Positions 18,073 to 26,380 of a DNA stretch of 64,000 nt are shown piece after piece. The notes below the pieces were generated by a model. The model did no database searches and was not told the origin of the DNA. It saw nothing but the letters and a program-made list of their open reading frames with translations. The stretch spans positions 2,170,001-2,234,000 of the forward strand of contig CP150183.1 in the NCBI GenBank assembly GCA_037965595.1, given 5' to 3'. How positions within the stretch are numbered: the stretch's first letter is position 1; each line of letters begins with the position of its first letter. Origin of the DNA: Alkalihalobacillus sp. FSL W8-0930. GTDB taxonomy: Bacteria > Bacillota > Bacilli > Bacillales > Bacillaceae_D. A program made the position numbers and the translations under genes.

Positions 18073-20709
18073 TTATTGACCAATTAAGATGGTGCTAAAC
18101 TGGTATGGTTTTAACGTATTCACGTTCTCCGCTTGAGTCGTTTCATCGAGCATGACGAATTGACCTCGTTCTTTTAAAGTTTCATCGATCGTTGAGTCTT
18201 TTTCTGTAAATGGATTGAACACACGAACAATGAAATGATCACTATCCTCTGCTTTTTTAATCGTACTTATCACAGAGTTCATGTTTTCCATTTGCAATAA
18301 GCTGTACGAACGCTCATTTGTTTTCTCTTCATCACGATACACATAGATCATTCGACCATTTAAGAAATCAGAGAATTGATAATAAGCAATTGGTGATAAA
18401 TATTCCTTTGCAACTCTCGCAATCTCGGCTTCATCAAATGTCGTTTGGTTCTTTATGCTATAAGCAAATGTTGCTTTTAGGTTCCCTAAAAGCTGTGCAT
18501 CTGGTGTTTCTACAATTGTTTCACCAGAAGCTCTGCCCGGACGGTATAGCAGATCTGTTTTCCCCATATGACTAAACGTTCTAAAGAGTGTTAATTGAAT
18601 CGTGTCAAACGAATCACCAACGATTTCGTACTCACGCACGCCTTCTGTGAAAACAGTTGCCACACTACTTGAATTATGAAGCGAGACAAAGCTTTGCATC
18701 GGTTCGATTGAAATTGGCGCTTCTTCCCACTTTTCCTCTTCCCACACTTCCATTTCAGGTAAATAAACAGGTCTGGTTACAGTTCCAAATAGCTGATCAG
18801 CCGTTGAGAATTTGCTAGCAATTTCAGTATTAAACTGAACACATAGACGATGACTTAATACTTGATTATCCATTTCAACTTCAACACGAATGAGTTCCTC
18901 GTCTTTTCTCAAAGCTACTTTCGCTTTTAACACAAATTCACGATCTGCATTTTGTTTCGCTCGTTCTTCTAAGTTGTATGGAACGTTCATCTTCAGCGTG
19001 AATTCAAGATGCTCTTTAACCTCAGAAGCGACGTATTCCACTTGTACACATTCTGCATCTGTAGAATATACTAACAAGTCTTCACGTGGCGGAGAATAGT
19101 TGTACGAGTCTCCGTCATCCCCGTTCTCAACAAAAATCATTTGATTGTTATACTTTTTCTTGCTGAGCTTGTCTGTAATCGTTAAGGTATTATTTTCTGC
19201 TAGACTAATTTCAAAGAACTCATTTTCTATTTGTTTCTTTGAATCGTTTACTTTACCTTGTTGCTCTTCGTTATCCGAAAGATCAAGATAAAAACTGTCA
19301 TATCCTAGCCCATTCACATTCGTTACGTATAAAAGAATTTCAGCTAAAAACACTTTTTCTGGTGTGTAAATCTTCTTACTTGGATTAAGGTGAATCGTTT
19401 GCTTTAATACATAATCCGTTAGTTCAACCTTCTTCTCTATCGAGTAAGGGATTGTATTCCCATTATAATCTTTTACCGAGAAGTTTTCTTCAGGAACATA
19501 AAGGGCAACCTTCACCACACCAGATCGCTTATATGGCAGCGGATTAAATAATGTAAAGTTCAAATCATGCTGATAAGGAATTCGTTCTGAAACAAGTCGC
19601 ATATGAAGGTCAAGAAGATTCTTAGACTTCTCATCCGCTAGTTTATAACGATAGCCTATATCACGGTTTGTTGTATCACTGTTACATCCACCAATACTAT
19701 CGTGTGCAGCATTCTCAAACATTAGCTTCCAGATCTCTTCTAGCTCACGATGCGGGTATGGATTCCCTAGAGAATAACTAATTGAAAGAATTGGTTCTAA
19801 CACGTTTGCAAGGAAATTTTCAATTTCATTGTTCGATTGCTTTAAATCAGCACGCGTAGAGAAGATCGACTTGTGAAGGCGACTATGTTTTCCTTCTGTT
19901 AACTCCCCTTTTATAACCGGAAGATCCGCAACATCTTTTTCCAGCTCATCAAAGAATGTTTCTGGAGAATGAAGCACGTATTCTCTTTTTTTGTCTAGTT
20001 CATTAAATGTATTGATGATCTCAGGCAGATTTTTTCTTAGTGGTGCCTGGTCGAGACCATTTGGGAAATACACATGTTTTGTTGAAGCCTTAGCTTCTAG
20101 TCTGCCAATAAAATCTTCAACATACGATTCAATATCTTCTACATCTTCAGGAATGTTTCCGCCGTGATAATAGCCAAATGGAATTTGGTTTGAGAGCATC
20201 TGTGTGCCGTCATCGCCTTCCCACGTGAATTCTGTTTGCTTTAAGCGATTATCGGCTACACCTCTCCAGAATAGGAAACGATTTATTCCAAAGTTTTTAT
20301 AGATTTGAGGCATGTTTCCGCCTTGACCAAATGCGTCTGGAACGTACCCAATTTCCATTGAATGACCTAACTCTTTTGCATATCTTGTTCCATATAATAA
20401 GTTACGAGTCACCGATTCTTGCGAGATCACTAGCTGATCGGTTTGCGTATACCAAGGTCCCGTCATTAGGCGCTTTGCTTTGACCAATGCTTTAATTCGA
20501 TCTTCATCCTCAGGTCGATACTTAAGATAGTCTTCAATTAGAGATGTTTGAGCATCCATCAAGTAGTAATTAAACCCTTCGTTACTCTCTAGTGCATCAA
20601 GCACCTCACTTAAATGCTTTACCAAGTAAACGGTTGAACGAGAAGATGTAAAATACCATTCTCTGTCCCAGTGTGTATGTGGAATAACATGTACTTTTGT
20701 TTTTTTCAT
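18073..20709 (-). CDS. mngB: Glycoside hydrolase family 38 alpha-mannosidase (MngB-like)
   Basis: GH38 enzymes hydrolyse alpha-mannosides with a catalytic zinc. The N-terminal KVHVIPHTHWDREWY provides zinc ligands. The nucleophile aspartate lies in GYVPDAFGQGGNMPQ, and the AAHDSIGGCNSD block supplies the other His and Asp. The 878-residue length is that of E. coli MngB, which splits 2-O-(6-phospho-mannosyl)-glycerate after uptake by the PTS transporter MngA. The neighbouring PTS genes are of the same family type as MngA. I therefore infer a cytoplasmic phospho-mannoside hydrolase releasing mannose 6-phosphate; the aglycone is uncertain. No signal peptide is present. Confidence 0.9.
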   Translation of the reverse strand: MKKTKVHVIPHTHWDREWYFTSSRSTVYLVKHLSEVLDALESNEGFNYYLMDAQTSLIEDYLKYRPEDEDRIKALVKAKRLMTGPWYTQTDQLVISQESVTRNLLYGTRYAKELGHSMEIGYVPDAFGQGGNMPQIYKNFGINRFLFWRGVADNRLKQTEFTWEGDDGTQMLSNQIPFGYYHGGNIPEDVEDIESYVEDFIGRLEAKASTKHVYFPNGLDQAPLRKNLPEIINTFNELDKKREYVLHSPETFFDELEKDVADLPVIKGELTEGKHSRLHKSIFSTRADLKQSNNEIENFLANVLEPILSISYSLGNPYPHRELEEIWKLMFENAAHDSIGGCNSDTTNRDIGYRYKLADEKSKNLLDLHMRLVSERIPYQHDLNFTLFNPLPYKRSGVVKVALYVPEENFSVKDYNGNTIPYSIEKKVELTDYVLKQTIHLNPSKKIYTPEKVFLAEILLYVTNVNGLGYDSFYLDLSDNEEQQGKVNDSKKQIENEFFEISLAENNTLTITDKLSKKKYNNQMIFVENGDDGDSYNYSPPREDLLVYSTDAECVQVEYVASEVKEHLEFTLKMNVPYNLEERAKQNADREFVLKAKVALRKDEELIRVEVEMDNQVLSHRLCVQFNTEIASKFSTADQLFGTVTRPVYLPEMEVWEEEKWEEAPISIEPMQSFVSLHNSSSVATVFTEGVREYEIVGDSFDTIQLTLFRTFSHMGKTDLLYRPGRASGETIVETPDAQLLGNLKATFAYSIKNQTTFDEAEIARVAKEYLSPIAYYQFSDFLNGRMIYVYRDEEKTNERSYSLLQMENMNSVISTIKKAEDSDHFIVRVFNPFTEKDSTIDETLKERGQFVMLDETTQAENVNTLKPYQFSTILIGQ

Positions 20710-20750
20710 AACGTAAAACTCCTTTTTCGCGTGAGAGCGAGTTTGTTTAA

Positions 20751-21872
20751 TTAATGATCAAATTCGATCTCAAGTTCATCCAGTTCATCATTTTTTGTCT
20801 CTGCTTTTTCAGCTTTAACCACGCTTTTTTCTTCGCGGAAATCAACTAATAGATTTGAACCAATCGCAATGATCAGTGCACCAACTAGAATTCCAGCGAC
20901 ATATGCCCAACCATTACCGACCGTAAAGAATCCATACACACCACCAACTGGAGGCATAATATCGTGCGCACCAAGTAAAATCGCTACAGCAGCACCCGTT
21001 GCTCCTGCCACTACATTTAATGGAATGAGCTTAAATGGACTTTTAAGTGTAAAAGGAATGGCACCCTCTGTGATTCCGATAATTCCCATTACAAATGAAC
21101 CTTTTCCTGATTCTTTCAGCTCCGGAGAGAAATTTCTTTTCTTAATCATCGTAGCAAGTCCGTAACCAAGTGGCGGGATACAAATCGCGATGTTAACAAT
21201 GATTGCAGGTAAGTAAATTCCACTCATAAGTAATGCATTTCCAGCCATCCAAGCAGCCTTATTGACTGGACCACCCATATCAAATGCGATCATCGCACCA
21301 AGTACTAATGCAAGAACGACGTTGTTTACGTTGCTTTGAGTCATGGACGTAATCCATTCAAGTAAGGCTGTATTCACCCACCCAAGTGGGCCACCGAGAA
21401 CAAGTGACATTAGAATACCGGTTGCTCCAACCGTAATTAAAGGTAAGATAATGAGCGGGACTGCAGTTGCTAGAGACCCACCAATGACAATCTTATTTTT
21501 CACCCAGTTTGTTACCCAACCTGCGAAGAAACCAGCTACTACGGCGCCTAAAAACCCTGCATTTGTGGAAGTGGCTAATGCTCCACCAACAAGTGCCGCT
21601 GCAAGTGCCGGCCTACCAGCAATCGAGAAGGCAATAAAAGCAGCAAGTACAATGTTCAACAAACCAATGGCCGTCCAGCCTACTTGTTCAAACAGGTAAA
21701 CGTAATGGAGGAAGCCCCCTGATTCAGCAAACTCACCTAAATCTGTATAACCTGCTAGAAAGGCAATAATTTTAGCGACAGCAACCACTAAAGAACCAGC
21801 GATGATAACTGGAAGAACATATGAAATTCCTGTCATTAGATGTTTTTTAAATTCTGCGGCTTGCGATTTCAT
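20751..21872 (-). CDS. PTS fructose-family transporter subunit IIC
   Basis: This is the membrane permease of a fructose-family phosphotransferase system. About nine to ten hydrophobic segments are visible, starting with the conserved HLMTGISYVLPVIIAGSLVVA. The sugar-site region includes DMGGPVNKAAWMAG and GITEGAIPFT, both typical of EIIC(Fru). The 373 residues carry only the IIC domain plus a charged C-terminal tail (residues about 345-373). It lies 17 bases after the EIIB gene and 41 before the GH38 gene. In E. coli MngA the A, B and C domains are fused; here they are separate genes. Confidence 0.94.
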   Translation of the reverse strand: MKSQAAEFKKHLMTGISYVLPVIIAGSLVVAVAKIIAFLAGYTDLGEFAESGGFLHYVYLFEQVGWTAIGLLNIVLAAFIAFSIAGRPALAAALVGGALATSTNAGFLGAVVAGFFAGWVTNWVKNKIVIGGSLATAVPLIILPLITVGATGILMSLVLGGPLGWVNTALLEWITSMTQSNVNNVVLALVLGAMIAFDMGGPVNKAAWMAGNALLMSGIYLPAIIVNIAICIPPLGYGLATMIKKRNFSPELKESGKGSFVMGIIGITEGAIPFTLKSPFKLIPLNVVAGATGAAVAILLGAHDIMPPVGGVYGFFTVGNGWAYVAGILVGALIIAIGSNLLVDFREEKSVVKAEKAETKNDELDELEIEFDH

Positions 21873-21889
21873 ATTCTTTTCCTCCTGTA

Positions 21890-22213
21890 TTAGGACTGTT
21901 TTCTTTTTTCTAATGCTTGTACAATCTTCTCAATAACAGCCTCGCCATTCGATACCGCTTGTCCAAGCTTAATACGAACAACCGGTTTTCCTTTAAAGCG
22001 ATCTTCACCCTCAATGGCTTTATCAGCAGCAATAATGACAGCATCCGCATCTTGTACATCCTCTGCTGTTACTTCATTAACAAGCCCAAGTGCCCCTTGC
22101 TGCTCCATTTTCACGTCATGACCGAGCTTTGCTCCGGCCTTTTCAAGTGCTTTAGCTGCCATTGGCGTATGTGCCAATCCAGCGATACACGCAGTCACTC
22201 CTACAAATTTCAT
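21890..22213 (-). CDS. PTS fructose-family subunit IIB
   Basis: EIIB takes phosphate from EIIA onto a cysteine and passes it to the sugar. The conserved VGVTACIAGLAHTPMAAKAL places the phospho-accepting Cys at residue 9. The rest (GALGLVNEVTAEDVQDADAV) follows the PTS_IIB_fruc fold, with 107 residues in total. It starts directly after the EIIA stop. Confidence 0.95.
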   Translation of the reverse strand: MKFVGVTACIAGLAHTPMAAKALEKAGAKLGHDVKMEQQGALGLVNEVTAEDVQDADAVIIAADKAIEGEDRFKGKPVVRIKLGQAVSNGEAVIEKIVQALEKRKQS

Positions 22214-22215
22214 CT

Positions 22216-22671
22216 TTACACGACCTCTCTCTCAACACTGTTTAATAACTCTAATACATCGTCTTTCGATTGAATGGTAGCTAAGCGTTCTTGGAACTCT
22301 TCCTCCATTAATTGACCCGCTAAAGCAGACAAGATTTGTAAATGTCTTGTTCCCGCCTCGACATTTGGAACAAGGATGGCGAATATGTTTTCTACTTTAA
22401 ATTGGTCAGGTGATTGCCAATCAATTTTTTCTTTCATTTTTATAAAGATCAGAGCGGCTCTATTCACTGCCGCGCTCTTCGCGTGAGGTATGGCGATCCC
22501 TTCTTGAAAAGCCGTAGAATACGTAGTCTCTCTACTAATTAAATCTGCCAGCAGTTGCTCCTGATCATCCGTTATACCTAATTCCTGTGCCTTCTGGGAA
22601 ATGAGATGTAAGACATCATCTCGATTGCCTAATTCGATATCTAAAAAAATCTGGTTGTCCTTTAAAAGCAA
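22216..22671 (-). CDS. PTS fructose-family subunit IIA
   Basis: EIIA accepts phosphate from HPr and hands it to EIIB. The active histidine is His63 in GIAIPHAKS, and the flanking TYSTAFQEG and LIFIKMKEKIDW fit EIIA(Fru/Mtl). The start is a TTG with GGGGAG seven bases upstream. It is the first gene of the operon, with a promoter, a palindrome and a cre-like site directly in front. Confidence 0.94.
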   Translation of the reverse strand: MLLKDNQIFLDIELGNRDDVLHLISQKAQELGITDDQEQLLADLISRETTYSTAFQEGIAIPHAKSAAVNRAALIFIKMKEKIDWQSPDQFKVENIFAILVPNVEAGTRHLQILSALAGQLMEEEFQERLATIQSKDDVLELLNSVEREVV

Positions 22672-22691
22672 TCTGTTTCTCCCCTTTCCGT

Positions 22692-22740
22692 TGTTATCGC
22701 TTACAATTGTAAGTATAAAACGGTTTCATTTATTGCTTAA
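22692..22740 (-). promoter_or_regulatory. Promoter of the PTS-mannosidase operon with cre site and palindrome
   Basis: On the minus strand TTAAGC (22735-22740) and TATACT (22712-22717) are spaced 17 bases. Overlapping the -10 box is a perfect 14-base palindrome CTTACAATTGTAAG (22700-22713). Immediately downstream TGTAAGCGATAACA (22692-22705) fits the CcpA cre consensus TGWNANCGNTNWCA at every position. Its place around the start site predicts carbon catabolite repression. The palindrome may be bound by a dedicated regulator. Confidence 0.75.
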
Positions 22741-22828
22741 TACAGAGTTTAACCAATTAAGTTGGCAAAAAGTGAACGATAGCATGAAAACCTAAATGAC
22801 TACTGGCTAAAACCTGACTTTAAAGCAC

Positions 22829-22857
22829 AAAAAAAGAGAGGATTCTAGCCCTCTCTT
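22829..22857 (-). terminator. Terminator after the alpha/beta hydrolase gene
   Basis: On the minus strand AAGAGAGG pairs with CCTCTCTT around an eight-base loop and is followed by seven T. It separates the TetR-controlled operon from the PTS operon promoter. Confidence 0.85.
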
Positions 22858-22867
22858 CTTGTTTAAA

Positions 22868-23725
22868 TTACTTTTCTTCAACTGGTGCTACACTTTTTAA
22901 AAACTGAACAAGCTCATAATTAAATTCATCCGCATGTGTCACATTAAACCCATGTGAGCCACCTTTAATGACAACTAAACGACTATTAGCAATGCGTTCG
23001 TGTGCTTTTTGTCCACTTACTTCTAGTGGTACAATAGCATCTGCATCACCATGAATAATGAATGTCGGTACATCAAACGCATCTAGATCAGCACGGAAAT
23101 CTGTTTTACTAAAAGCTGCAATACAATCAAGAGTCCCCTTTGGTGAGGCAAACGCAGCAATATCACGATTATATAGTCGGAATGCTTCACTCACTAAATC
23201 TGTCTGATCACCAGAAGCAAAGAAGTTTGTTGTAAAATCATCTAAGAAGCTGATTCGATCGGTTTTCACACCATCTTCTAATCCTTTAATTGCCTCATCG
23301 TCAAACCCACCGTCTGGATGATCCTCCGTTTTGTAAAGATAAGGTGGTACAGCCCCTGCTAAGACGGCACTTGATATACGCTTTGTTCCATACGTACCAA
23401 TATAGCGGGCCACTTCCCCACCACCCATCGAGAAACCAACTAATGTTACGTCGCTTAGGTTGAGATGGTTCAAAATCTTATTTAAGTCAGCAGCAAATGT
23501 ATCATATTCATATCCATTCCATGGCTGTGATGATTGCCCGAATCCTCGACGATCATACGTGATAACGCGGTATCCAGCCTCAACTAGCACTGGGACTTGC
23601 TTCTCCCATGATCTTCCGCTAAGTGGCCAACCATGAATGAGAACGATCGGTTTCCCCGTACCCACTTCCTCAATGTGTAATTCAATCGGTGCTCCATTCT
23701 CGTATCCAACTGTTAATTTGCTCAT
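22868..23725 (-). CDS. Alpha/beta hydrolase, non-heme haloperoxidase/arylesterase type
   Basis: This is a cofactor-free alpha/beta hydrolase. The oxyanion motif VLIHGWPLSGRSW, the strand YDRRGFGQSSQPWNGYEYDTF typical of bacterial chloroperoxidase-like enzymes, the nucleophile elbow GFSMGG (Ser99), the acid in HGDAD (Asp227) and the histidine in GGSHGF (His258) are all seen. The start at 23725 has GGAGGG seven bases upstream; a longer TTG start overlaps that site. It is the last gene of the operon that begins with the DUF1348 genes and ends in a terminator. Such enzymes act as esterases or perhydrolases; the natural substrate is unknown. TetR control suggests a detoxification role (inference). 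Confidence 0.92.
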   Translation of the reverse strand: MSKLTVGYENGAPIELHIEEVGTGKPIVLIHGWPLSGRSWEKQVPVLVEAGYRVITYDRRGFGQSSQPWNGYEYDTFAADLNKILNHLNLSDVTLVGFSMGGGEVARYIGTYGTKRISSAVLAGAVPPYLYKTEDHPDGGFDDEAIKGLEDGVKTDRISFLDDFTTNFFASGDQTDLVSEAFRLYNRDIAAFASPKGTLDCIAAFSKTDFRADLDAFDVPTFIIHGDADAIVPLEVSGQKAHERIANSRLVVIKGGSHGFNVTHADEFNYELVQFLKSVAPVEEK

Positions 23726-23746
23726 AGTCAATCCCTCCAAATGATA

Positions 23747-24235
23747 TTAATTTTGCTCGTCGTCATGATTCAATATGCTTAAAATGTTTTTTATTGTCGC
23801 AAAGTGCATCGCTTCATGGTAGATAGAGAAGGTCAATACATCGTCTACTGTTTTAAAGGTAAGCCCTGAAGAAGAAGAGTGATAGTGCGGATTGATATCT
23901 TCTTTAATATGATTTGTAAGTATAGATTCGATTCTAATAAATTGTTCTGATAATAATTCAAGTAATTCAGACATTGATGGACCTTTTTGAGTCCAGTCAG
24001 AAGGCTTCGTTCCAGGATCAAATAACTGATTAAAATTAGAAGGTAGGTGCGTTTGATGATTAGTTAAGCCAAATGCAAACTTTTCATGAATGACATAGAT
24101 ATGACCTAGATTCCACTTAATATTATTTCTTAATCCGGTGGGGATTTTCTCTGCCATCGAATCATTAATGTCGTTCACATACTTAAGTGTTTGTCGACGA
24201 GTAAATTCTAATTGATTTATGATAAAGTTGGTCAT
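23747..24235 (-). CDS. DinB-family protein (putative metal-dependent transferase)
   Basis: DinB proteins are four-helix bundles with a three-histidine metal site; some are thiol transferases. Here the first helix carries LEFTRRQTLKYVNDI, the first histidine is in WNLGHIYVIHEKF (His45), and the C-terminal pair is in IYHEAMHFATIKNIL. The protein has 162 residues from the ATG at 24235, which has GGAGG eight bases upstream. It lies 21 bases before the hydrolase gene in the same operon. The thiol cosubstrate (bacillithiol in Bacillus) would be an inference from family knowledge. Confidence 0.88.
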   Translation of the reverse strand: MTNFIINQLEFTRRQTLKYVNDINDSMAEKIPTGLRNNIKWNLGHIYVIHEKFAFGLTNHQTHLPSNFNQLFDPGTKPSDWTQKGPSMSELLELLSEQFIRIESILTNHIKEDINPHYHSSSSGLTFKTVDDVLTFSIYHEAMHFATIKNILSILNHDDEQN

Positions 24236-24313
24236 ATTTTTTTCCTCCATTTAGGAATATTACAATTTTTATAAAGCAAAACGAACCTGTTTGTTCTTTC
24301 TCAATCATTCAGA

Positions 24314-24726
24314 TTATTTATATCGACGATCCTGTTCCTTAATCGGATAATCATTTCCAGACATATCACGTCTTTTCATCAGACCGTCCTCAGCAAATTC
24401 CCAAAGCTCGTTCCCGTGGCATCTCATCCATTGACCCGTTTTTGCATCCTGGTATTCATACTCAGATCGAACAGAATCCGATTGTCAGTGTAGCACCACA
24501 GCTCTTTCATAAGTTTGTAGTTAAGCTCTCTCTCCCATTTATTAGAGAGAAACGTTTTAATCGCATCCCGTCCTGTTAAGAAATCCGTACGGTTGCGCCA
24601 GTTAGAATCTAAGGAATATCCCTTAGATACTCGTTCTGGATCTTGTGAGTTCCAAGCATCTTCTGCAAATTTAACTTTGGCCAAAGCTGTTTCGAGTGTA
24701 AATGGTGGGCGAATGTCTTTACTCAT
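24314..24726 (-). pseudogene. Frameshifted second copy of the DUF1348 (NTF2-like) gene
   Basis: This is a tandem copy of the gene at 24773-25186. The first 84 or so residues read in frame and are nearly identical to the intact copy up to [11 protein letters not shown]. After that a one-base deletion near 24480 (after GAACAG on the plus strand) shifts the frame, and the frame stops at 24424. In the other frame the rest is still well preserved, including GQWM, CHGNELWEF and [16 protein letters not shown], down to a TAA at 24314. The total of 413 bases is exactly one fewer than the 414 of the intact copy. The ribosome site (GAAAGGAAG) is intact. A sequencing error is the main alternative. Confidence 0.85.
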
Positions 24727-24772
24727 TGTTTATCTTCCTTTCAAATTTTAAATGTTAAATCGTTCTTATTCC

Positions 24773-25186
24773 TTACTTAAGCGTTCGGTCTGCTTCACGA
24801 ATTGGATATTCGTTGCCAGACATATCTCGTCTTTTCATTAGGCCGTCTTCACCGAATTCCCAATATTCATTTCCGTGACACCACATCCACTGACCCGAGT
24901 TTACATTACGGTACTCGTACTCAAATCGAACAGCAATGCGGGAGTCTGTATAGCACCAAAGTTCTTTCTTTAATTTATAATCTGTTTCTTTGTTCCATTT
25001 GTTGGTTAAAAACGTTTTGATTGCTTCTCTGCCTGTGAAGAACTCTGTGCGATTACGCCAGTTGGAATCTAAGGAATATCCCTTAGATACTCGTTCTGGA
25101 TCCTGTGAATTCCAAGCATCTTCCGCAAATTTAACTTTGGCCAGAGCCGTTTCATGTGTAAAAGGTGGGCGAATATCTTTACTCAT
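24773..25186 (-). CDS. DUF1348 family protein (NTF2/SnoaL-like fold), intact copy
   Basis: The 137 residues fit DUF1348 (COG3558), small proteins with an NTF2-like cone fold and no proven function. Recognisable blocks are [78 protein letters not shown] and [15 protein letters not shown]. It is the first gene of the TetR-controlled operon, under the promoter at 25280-25308, and is followed 46 bases later by its frameshifted copy. It may be a small-molecule binding or isomerase protein acting with the DinB and hydrolase products; that is speculation. Confidence 0.88.
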   Translation of the reverse strand: MSKDIRPPFTHETALAKVKFAEDAWNSQDPERVSKGYSLDSNWRNRTEFFTGREAIKTFLTNKWNKETDYKLKKELWCYTDSRIAVRFEYEYRNVNSGQWMWCHGNEYWEFGEDGLMKRRDMSGNEYPIREADRTLK

Positions 25187-25279
25187 ATCTCATCATCCTT
25201 TTTTATTTTTTAAGCACAGTTGATATATGCTAGAAAGCCATCTTCTTCTTTTTTCAATTTAATGCTCCTCACAAAAACT

Positions 25280-25308
25280 ATTATACAGACAGGTCTGTAT
25301 AATTTCAA
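25280..25308 (-). promoter_or_regulatory. Promoter of the DUF1348-DinB-hydrolase operon with embedded TetR operator
   Basis: On the minus strand TTGAAA (25303-25308) and TATAAT (25280-25285) are exactly 17 bases apart. A perfect 24-base palindrome (25280-25303; inner half-site TTATACAGAC mirrored after a two-base AG centre) fills the spacer and runs into both hexamers. Binding of a TetR dimer here would block RNA polymerase. The same arrangement occurs in front of the tetR gene at 26344-26372. Confidence 0.88.
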
Positions 25309-25345
25309 GTTATTTATTTTTCTTTCTTACTTTGATTGGTTGCTG

Positions 25346-25675
25346 CACCGTGCCAAAACTAAATTTAAGAGCGAAGAATAACTAGATATAAAATAGTTGC
25401 TACGAGATAAAAGGCCGAGCAACATTTATACGGATAGCAAAACACTAACACAGCTTAATAACCGCTACAGGAGAATCCCTCGCACCTGCGGGAACGGCCT
25501 CAGCCCCTTTCGCGGGAAAAGCGCCGCTACAGTGTCTTCACCGCGTTCTGTTTCCAGGAGTCTCGGGTTCTCCTTACGCTAGTTCAAATAAAATCAACTA
25601 GAAAATGGCGAATGATTCGATTGTAGAATCATTCGCCTTTTCAAATTGATTTTTAGTTTTGTCCCAGCCTCTCCA
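25346..25675. repeat. Dispersed intergenic repeat, copy A
   Basis: This gene-free stretch shares a long conserved core with 52838-53113: CCGCTACAGGAGAATCCCTC, CGCACCNGCGGG, ACGGCCTCAGCC, GTGTCTTCACCGCG and AGGAGTCTCGGGTT. Downstream of the core is a hairpin, and beyond it GTTTTGTCCCAGCC, which mirrors the GGACAAAAC end of copy B, so the unit looks like an element of roughly 250-330 bases with imperfect inverted ends. The limits given are approximate. Reading frames inside it are not credible genes. It resembles the families of non-coding repeats scattered between genes in Bacillus genomes. Confidence 0.7.
25607..25637. terminator. Hairpin within repeat A, probable terminator of tetR
   Basis: GGCGAATGATTC (25607-25618) pairs perfectly with GAATCATTCGCC (25626-25637) around a seven-base loop, with T-rich sequence on both sides, so it could stop transcription from either direction. 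It lies 60 bases beyond the tetR stop. The equivalent hairpin of copy B has different but still complementary bases. Confidence 0.75.
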
Positions 25676-25697
25676 TTAGATACTAGTTCAGTCAATA

Positions 25698-26249
25698 TTA
25701 GATATGGGAAAGCATCAACTTAGCACCAGCCTTCGCTTTTTGGGCTGAATCACCCTTTTGGTACACTAACTCCGTAACGATCGCTCCCTCAACAAGAAGG
25801 TATAAGCTATCTGAAAGCTCTGTTTCGTTCGTTAGCCCTGCCTGTTTAACTAATTCAGAGATATAATCTTTTAACAATCTCTTGTGTTCAATCGCAGCCT
25901 CATGAAATGGATGTGTGATACTTGTAAATTCAGCAGCTGTATTAAGAAATGCACAACCATTGAAGTCAGTTCCATTAAACCAGCTATCTAATACATCAAA
26001 TAATGCCAGTAATTTTTCAGTTGGATCGTTCGCCAATTTATTAACTGATTCAACAAACCAAGATCTCCACTCTGTATCACGCTTCTCAAGATAAGCAAGA
26101 ATCAAATCATCCTTTGAAGGAAAGTGGTTATACATGGTCATTTTTGCTACTCCAGCTTCAGCTACAATTTTGTCTACCCCCGTAGCATGAATCCCGTCTC
26201 TATAAAAGAGAGCTGTTGCTATATCAAGAATTTGTGTTCTTTTACTCAT
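25698..26249 (-). CDS. TetR/AcrR-family transcriptional repressor
   Basis: The N-terminal helix-turn-helix reads ILDIATALFYRDGIHATGVD, then KIVAEAGVAKMTMYNHFPSK, the canonical TetR DNA-binding domain. The C-terminal ligand domain (residues 60-183) is of the LmrA/YxaF-like group (NGCAFLNTAAEF block). The start at 26249 gives AGGAGATG a proper spacing; an ATG three codons earlier abuts the site. Palindromic operators with the same half-sites lie in its own promoter and in that of the downstream DUF1348 operon. It therefore very probably represses both and is released by an unknown, perhaps electrophilic, ligand. Confidence 0.94.
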   Translation of the reverse strand: MSKRTQILDIATALFYRDGIHATGVDKIVAEAGVAKMTMYNHFPSKDDLILAYLEKRDTEWRSWFVESVNKLANDPTEKLLALFDVLDSWFNGTDFNGCAFLNTAAEFTSITHPFHEAAIEHKRLLKDYISELVKQAGLTNETELSDSLYLLVEGAIVTELVYQKGDSAQKAKAGAKLMLSHI

Positions 26250-26343
26250 TGTTATCATCTCCTAGAAACTAAACATAAAACCTATCTATGAAAAGCAGAA
26301 ATGTTATAGTAACAGTTACTCTGTCTTCTATCTTCTAACTCTG

Positions 26344-26372
26344 ATTATACAAACAGGTCTGTATAAATGCAA
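26344..26372 (-). promoter_or_regulatory. tetR promoter with embedded autoregulatory operator
   Basis: On the minus strand TTGCAT (26367-26372) and TATAAT (26344-26349) are 17 bases apart. The spacer holds an inverted repeat (26345-26366) with half-sites TTATACAAAC and GTCTGTATAA, one mismatch from the perfect operator at 25280-25303. The lower symmetry suggests weaker binding, as often seen in autoregulation. Confidence 0.85.
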
Positions 26373-26380
26373 TTAAATAA

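Noticed and set aside
25397-25582. 61-residue plus-strand reading frame
   Set aside because: It lies wholly in repeat copy A and is matched by a similar frame (LNRYRRIPRT) in copy B; this reflects shared repeat DNA, not a conserved protein, and there is no ribosome site.
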